From contig CACZPA010000111.1 in the NCBI GenBank assembly GCA_902782895.1, positions 1 to 9,064 on the forward strand: 9,064 nucleotides of DNA, read 5' to 3'. The DNA is from an uncultured Eubacteriales bacterium (GTDB lineage: Bacteria > Bacillota > Clostridia > Lachnospirales > Bianqueaceae). The notes beneath the pieces are model-generated. The model saw nothing but the letters and a program-made list of their open reading frames with translations, was not told the origin of the DNA and made no database searches. Shown here piece by piece: positions 5,690 through 9,064 of the stretch (position 1 is the first letter of the stretch; each line of letters starts with the position of its first letter). Both the position numbers and the translations under genes were made by a program.

Positions 5690-7393
5690 TTACCGGCGGT
5701 CCGCCTGTGTCTGGCGCAGCGCCGCGATCTGATCCTCTCCGAGGCCCTTCAGGCTGTACAGATAGGCCTCCCAGGTACCGTCATCGATCGTCAGTTTCCC
5801 CGTGATGAAATCGATCATGGCCCGTCTGCAGTAGCTGTCCAGATCTTCACCGTACGTATGAACCGTGTTCTGTTCTTCCGGCAGCACCCACAGCGTCCGG
5901 ACCGGTACATAGCTCGCGGCGGCAAATTCCTTGACCTGCGCGGCGTGTGCGGGGCTCTCCGCAACGATGGAAGCCGCTGCGGAACGCCTTGGACTGGCTT
6001 CTTTCAGAATTGTCCCCGCTTCATCAGAATACAGATAATCACAGAACCAGAAAACCTTCTCCGGCTCCGCGCAGTCACGTGTAATCGCATACAGGCCGCT
6101 TATCGGCTCCTGCGCGAGATTCGCGCTCTTGTAGCCCTTCTCGTTGTCGAGCGGCGCAAGCGGCTGATAGATCAGCTCCGGCTGCGCGGCGTTCCACGAA
6201 GAATCAGCTTTTCTGGAATCGGCTGCCGCCTCGGCAAAGGACTGCCAGATCGCGCCGATACGGCCCGCCTTGAGCAGCTCGTCAGCCGTTTTGTCGTCCG
6301 CCGCCGCAAAATCCTGATACAGCAGTCCATCCGTGTACAGCCCATGCATAAAGGAGATATACTCCCGGTAAGCGTCTGTTTTATACTCAAAAACGACCTT
6401 TCCGTCGCTCCCCACGGTCCATCCGGTTACGAGATCCAGCCCGAAAAGTGTCCCCATTCCGGCAACATCTTCCGGCAGCAGGAAGAAAGGCACCTCGTCC
6501 GTTGTGCTGCCGTTGCCGTTCGCGTCTCCGTCCCGGAACTCACTCAGCACGGTCTTAAACAGCGAAACCGTTGTGATTTCGGCAAGTTCCGCTTCCGAAA
6601 CCTGCGCGGTTGCTGTCCCCGCTGTCGAGTTGCCGCCAAGCGCGTTGCCCGACGCTCCGGAATTGTTCTGCGCCACCGGGGCGCTCGCGGCAGAGAGAAG
6701 ACGCAGCCGGAACTGCCGGTTCACCAACAGACCCTGCGTACCGTACTCCAGATCCGCGATCTCCGGAAGATAGAAAATCCGTCCCTCCGGTGTTACAAGC
6801 TCTGTCCCAAGGGCAGGATATTTCTCCAGCTGGTCATATAGATGGACCGCGCTGTTATTGTAATAGTCTGTCAGATCGAGGATCAGTCCGGACCGGATAT
6901 ACTCCATATCCGCGTCCATAGAAGGCATCTTCATCACGTCCGGAAGATCTGTCCCCGCGGCAAGCCGTTTTGCTGTCTCATCCGCGTAAAATGCCGTGTC
7001 CGTGAATTCCAGATCCAATTTGACGTTTGCCTTTTCTTCGATCTTCCGGATCCAGCCCGGCATTACTGGCTCCGTCTCGGTTCCCTCCGCGCCTGCCTCG
7101 CCGGACTCCGCTCCGGACTCGGCTCCGGAGGTCTCCGCCGCATTCTGCGGCGCGGCTGCCTGCTGCGTCCCCGGCAGGAGTATCGAAATCTCAAACGTGT
7201 CCTTGTAGATCGGCGTGGTACCGTCATATCCGGTCCGCGCATTGTCCTGCTTGCCAGGCTTATCCGCGGCGTTAGATGTCGTCTTACCTCCCGCGGAATT
7301 CATATCGAACGGATCTTCCGTAACGCATCCCGCGGCCGATACAGTCAGAACCGCGGCGAGCGCCAGGGCGATCATTTTTTTGCCAGTTTTCAA
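5690..7393 (-). CDS. LplA-like extracellular substrate-binding lipoprotein
   Basis: The product is 567 aa from a TTG start. The N terminus MKTGKKMIALALAAVLTVSAAGC is a lipoprotein signal with the lipid-anchor cysteine at C23. The rest follows the large ABC-type binding proteins of the LplA/YtcQ kind: a WIRKIEEKANVKLDLEF strand pair (114-130), LAAGTDLPDVM (144-153), a metal-loop-like DGDANGNGSTTDEVPFF (288-304), and late motifs SGLYAITRDCAEPEKVFWFCDYLYS (432-456). Two low-complexity insertions stand out: an Ala/Glu/Gly/Ser run at about 77-109 and an Asn/Gly/Ser/Ala run at about 236-266. The second replaces the region where relatives carry a KLGL-PTTWDEF-like segment. No permease or ATPase gene is adjacent; the neighbours downstream are a two-component pair. 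It may therefore deliver ligand information to the kinase or feed a permease elsewhere. Sugar binding is likely from family, but the ligand is not readable. Confidence 0.88.
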   Translation of the reverse strand: MKTGKKMIALALAAVLTVSAAGCVTEDPFDMNSAGGKTTSNAADKPGKQDNARTGYDGTTPIYKDTFEISILLPGTQQAAAPQNAAETSGAESGAESGEAGAEGTETEPVMPGWIRKIEEKANVKLDLEFTDTAFYADETAKRLAAGTDLPDVMKMPSMDADMEYIRSGLILDLTDYYNNSAVHLYDQLEKYPALGTELVTPEGRIFYLPEIADLEYGTQGLLVNRQFRLRLLSAASAPVAQNNSGASGNALGGNSTAGTATAQVSEAELAEITTVSLFKTVLSEFRDGDANGNGSTTDEVPFFLLPEDVAGMGTLFGLDLVTGWTVGSDGKVVFEYKTDAYREYISFMHGLYTDGLLYQDFAAADDKTADELLKAGRIGAIWQSFAEAAADSRKADSSWNAAQPELIYQPLAPLDNEKGYKSANLAQEPISGLYAITRDCAEPEKVFWFCDYLYSDEAGTILKEASPRRSAAASIVAESPAHAAQVKEFAAASYVPVRTLWVLPEEQNTVHTYGEDLDSYCRRAMIDFITGKLTIDDGTWEAYLYSLKGLGEDQIAALRQTQADRR

Positions 7394-7406
7394 ACAAATT
7401 CCTCCT
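7393..7406 (-). promoter_or_regulatory. AGGAGG ribosome binding site and TTG start of the lipoprotein gene
   Basis: On the minus strand AGGAGG (7401-7406) is followed by 7 nt and TTG (7391-7393), giving MKTGKKMIAL. An ATG at 7375 is too far from the site (25 nt) and would drop the basic signal-peptide residues. An ATG at 7450 lies at the expected transcription start and has no ribosome binding site. The TTG is the best-supported start and may lower translation. Confidence 0.8.
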
Positions 7407-7456
7407 ATCTCAGTAGCCTCCCCCGCAGGGCCGGCTATCCAAACTTTCACTGTTTT

Positions 7457-7485
7457 ATTTTACCCTGTTTCACTTCCCGTGTCAA
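7457..7485 (-). promoter_or_regulatory. Near-consensus sigma-A promoter of the six-gene operon
   Basis: The minus strand reads TTGACA (7480-7485), a 17-nt spacer and TAAAAT (7457-7462). Transcription should start near 7450, giving a leader of about 57 nt before the TTG start. AAACAG occurs twice on this strand, within the spacer (7465-7470) and just past the -10 (7450-7455), so a regulator binding it would cover the core promoter. Confidence 0.85.
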
Positions 7486-7644
7486 TGCAAAAAGACCGCC
7501 TCCCAAGACGACTCTCATGACTGCCTGGTTTTCATCGAGTCATCAGCATGAAACGCGGTCAAACAAAACAGGCCGCGAAAAGCCCTGTTTTGGCCCTGCC
7601 GGCCATGTTTTTCTTTAAAAAACGCAGCAGAATCCGGTGAAATA
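7486..7644. promoter_or_regulatory. Divergent regulatory region with inverted repeats
   Basis: The stretch between the two back-to-back promoters holds no gene. It contains nested inverted repeats: GACCGC/GCGGTC (7494-7499, 7555-7560), ATGACT/AGTCAT (7517-7522, 7538-7543), and the 9-bp stem at 7564-7592. A short TGGCC/GGCCA hairpin (7591-7595, 7601-7605) precedes GTTTTTCTTT. The last could be a weak terminator on the plus strand, but no gene on that strand ends there. Operator sites for the response regulator encoded in the same locus are the likeliest content. This is inference. Confidence 0.5.
7564..7592. repeat. Perfect 9-bp inverted repeat with 11-bp spacer
   Basis: CAAAACAGG (7564-7572) and CCTGTTTTG (7584-7592) are exact reverse complements. 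The half-site core AAACAGG also occurs in the lipoprotein promoter spacer (minus strand, 7464-7470), which ties the two sides of the intergenic region together. There is no gene ending here on either strand, so an operator is more likely than a terminator. Confidence 0.75.
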
Positions 7645-7653
7645 TGGTATGAT
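7645..7653 (+). promoter_or_regulatory. Extended -10 promoter of the esterase/glycosidase genes
   Basis: TGGTATGAT fits the extended -10 form TGnTATAAT with one mismatch. The position 17 bp upstream has no good -35 (CAGCAG), which fits a promoter that needs the extended -10 or an activator. Transcription should start near 7660, about 25 nt before the hydrolase ATG. Confidence 0.6.
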
Positions 7654-7684
7654 ATAGATAACATCTACAGAAGAGGTGCACAAC

Positions 7685-8629
7685 ATGATCGAACACAGAA
7701 ACTGGACATACGAGGATTTTCCCGAATTTACCGAAGAAATCGAAGGCGCGGTCCGGATCCCGACAACCGGGGACGAATCTGACATCCGCTACATGCATGA
7801 TGTCGAATACGCCGATATCGACGGAACAAAGCTGCATCTGCAGATTCTTTTCCCGGCAAGCCGCAACGATTCCAAACGTGAAGGCGGTTCGTTCCGCTTC
7901 CGCGAAGGCTCCGAGCTCCCCTGCTTTGTCTTTGTACAGGGCAGCGGCTGGTTCAAACAGTACGTTTACGCGAATCTCCCGGCGCTTGTGCGCTTAAGCC
8001 GTCGCGGCTTTGTCTGCGCGATTGTCGAATACAGGCCGTCAACGACAGCGACTTTCCCGGCACAGGCGCAGGACACGCGCAACGCGATTCGTTTCCTGCG
8101 TGCAAATGCAGCGAAGTTCCGGATCGACCCGGATAAGATCATTCTGGCGGGCGATTCTTCCGGCGGTCACACGGCCATGTTCGCCGCGCTGCTGGCCGAA
8201 GAAGCTGACCGGAACCTGTATCCCGGCGTTTCCGCAGCGGTGAAAGGCATCGTCGATTACTATGGCTCCTGCAGCGTGATGCGCTGGGACGGGAATCCAT
8301 CCACCCTGAACCATCATCTGCCGGACAGCCCGGAAGGTGTCCTCATGGGCGGCGCGAACCTGCGCGAGCGGGACGATCTCTGCCGCCGGATGTCCGTGGA
8401 ATGCAATATCACGCCGGAGACGGATCTGCCGCCGGTCCTGATCTTCCACGGGACGAAGGACCGCACCGTCAACTGCTGGGAAAGCGTGGATCTCTACCGC
8501 AGGCTTAAGGAATGCGGCAAAGAAACGGCCCTGTATCTTGTGGAAGGCGCGGATCACGGCGGGCCGGAGTTCTGGACCGAACCGATGCTGGACATCGTGG
8601 AGGCTTTTATCCGCAAATGCCTCGCCTGA
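7685..8629 (+). CDS. Alpha/beta hydrolase, esterase/lipase type (acetyl-esterase-like)
   Basis: The product is 314 aa with no signal peptide, so it is probably cytoplasmic. The nucleophile elbow is GDSSG (156-160, S158), the acid is D259 in FHGTKDRTV, and the histidine is H291 in VEGADHGGPEFW, giving a complete catalytic triad. The strand before the elbow reads FVFVQGSGW (81-89). Here the HGGG/HGGxW oxyanion motif of hormone-sensitive-lipase and xylan-esterase relatives appears as QGSGW, with Gln in place of His. The family cleaves acyl esters, often acetyl or feruloyl groups on plant sugars, or acts as peptidase-like hydrolases; the exact substrate is unknown. A following glycosidase gene favours a role in removing ester groups from oligosaccharides. 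The ATG at 7685 has AGAGG (7672-7676) 8 nt upstream; a GTG at 7676 overlaps that site and is unlikely. Confidence 0.88.
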   Translation: MIEHRNWTYEDFPEFTEEIEGAVRIPTTGDESDIRYMHDVEYADIDGTKLHLQILFPASRNDSKREGGSFRFREGSELPCFVFVQGSGWFKQYVYANLPALVRLSRRGFVCAIVEYRPSTTATFPAQAQDTRNAIRFLRANAAKFRIDPDKIILAGDSSGGHTAMFAALLAEEADRNLYPGVSAAVKGIVDYYGSCSVMRWDGNPSTLNHHLPDSPEGVLMGGANLRERDDLCRRMSVECNITPETDLPPVLIFHGTKDRTVNCWESVDLYRRLKECGKETALYLVEGADHGGPEFWTEPMLDIVEAFIRKCLA

Positions 8630-8677
8630 CCATCGATCGCGTCTGACCGTCGATTGCCTCCGGCCATCGAACTATCA
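8627..8677. repeat. Imperfect 17-bp tandem repeat, three units
   Basis: The units are 8627-8643, 8644-8660 and 8661-8677. Units 1 and 2 agree at 14 of 17 positions (TGACCATCGATCGCGTC, TGACCGTCGATTGCCTC). Unit 3 keeps 8 of the first 10 (core CCATCGA). The repeat starts exactly at the hydrolase stop codon and ends 27 bp before the next ATG. It may have arisen by slippage, or bind a protein or shape the mRNA between the two genes. Confidence 0.65.
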
Positions 8678-8704
8678 TAGTCTTTTAAACAAGGAGCCAT
8701 TATC

Positions 8705-9064
8705 ATGAGTAAAATGCATATTCTGCCCGTAATGCCCCATGTCATACGCGTTGTCTGCACGCCGGACGGGCTTGTCAAGGCCCCGGACTGCCAGGTCCTC
8801 TATCCGGAGCTTCCCACTGCCTGTGAAATCGCCTCGGCCGTAGACCGCGAGACGGGACGGATCACTTTCTCCTGGGCGGGAAAAGAGCTTCTGACGCAGG
8901 CAGGCTGGAAGCTCACACCGCACGACGTGACCCGTTTTACCGCCAGAAACGGAGCACCTAAAATCGTCCGCCGCAAGACCGTTGACGGCGAGCGTTCCTT
9001 TGTCGAAAACGCTGAAGTCGCGGTGATCGGCCATTCTTATGGCGGCAGCGTCAGCTTCCACGTA
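8705..9064 (+). CDS. N-terminal part of a probable glycoside hydrolase family 31 enzyme, truncated by the window
   Basis: The frame is open for 120 codons to the window edge, starting at an ATG with AAGGAG (8691-8696) 8 nt upstream. The start reads MSKMHILPVMPHVIRVVCTP. The later segment ITFSWAGKELL (53-63) and RRKTVDGERSFVENAEVAVIGHSYGGSVSFHV (89-120) match the beta-sandwich domain that precedes the barrel in bacterial alpha-glucosidase/alpha-xylosidase type GH31 enzymes. The catalytic barrel and its Asp residues lie outside the window, so family and activity are a judgement from the N-terminal domain alone. There is no signal peptide. It follows the hydrolase by 75 nt on the same strand with no terminator between, so the two are probably co-transcribed. 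Confidence 0.72.
   Translation, partial: MSKMHILPVMPHVIRVVCTPDGLVKAPDCQVLYPELPTACEIASAVDRETGRITFSWAGKELLTQAGWKLTPHDVTRFTARNGAPKIVRRKTVDGERSFVENAEVAVIGHSYGGSVSFHV

Noticed and set aside
7591..7616. TGGCC/GGCCA hairpin followed by a T-rich run as a plus-strand terminator
   Set aside because: The stem is 5 bp and no plus-strand gene ends nearby; it lies upstream of the hydrolase promoter.
6842..7618. Plus-strand frame opposite the lipoprotein gene and its promoter
   Set aside because: It is antisense to a well-supported gene, lacks a ribosome binding site and crosses the divergent promoter region.

Overview
The window looks like chromosomal DNA from a fairly GC-rich member of the Bacillota, most plausibly a gut-type Clostridia. 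The evidence is the long-form hibernation factor, strong AGGAGG-type ribosome binding sites, an alternative TTG start, an LplA-like lipoprotein and a PhoB/OmpR-type two-component pair. No insertion sequence, phage gene, CRISPR array, tRNA or rRNA is visible.

Left end (1-955): all coding is on the minus strand. The first 37 bases hold the 5' end of an unidentified gene that runs off the window. Next is hpf (127-666), the long ribosome hibernation-promoting factor. Upstream of hpf lies a non-coding stretch (667-955) with a dense cluster of DnaA boxes, two of them perfect TTATCCACA and three near matches. Beside the cluster are a TAA-TAA-TAA tract resembling DnaA-trios, a perfect 11-bp tandem repeat and an AT-rich tract. 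This has the parts of a DnaA-dependent unwinding site but has no dnaA/dnaN next to it. It is the most interesting signal in the window.

Middle (956-7485): six tightly packed minus-strand genes form one apparent operon, read from a near-consensus promoter (TTGACA-17-TAAAAT, 7457-7485). In transcription order they are an LplA-like substrate-binding lipoprotein with a TTG start, an OmpR-type response regulator, a histidine kinase whose outside domain carries a very Asp-rich segment, Maf (nucleotide pyrophosphatase), a CYTH triphosphate-tunnel enzyme, and a membrane protein joining Sel1 repeats to a degenerate NERD-like domain. Adjacent genes overlap by 4 nt or lie 1 to 31 nt apart. The first three look like a sensing module: a binding protein without a permease next to a two-component system. 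The next two are both triphosphate hydrolases of a house-cleaning type.

Right end (7486-9064): a divergent intergenic region of about 290 bp holds inverted repeats, repeated AAACAG motifs and an extended -10 promoter facing right. It drives an alpha/beta hydrolase (esterase/lipase type), followed by the 5' end of what looks like a family 31 glycoside hydrolase, with an imperfect 17-bp triple repeat between them. A reasonable inference is that the sensing operon and the esterase/glycosidase operon form one carbohydrate-response locus controlled from the shared intergenic region. Nothing in the sequence proves this.
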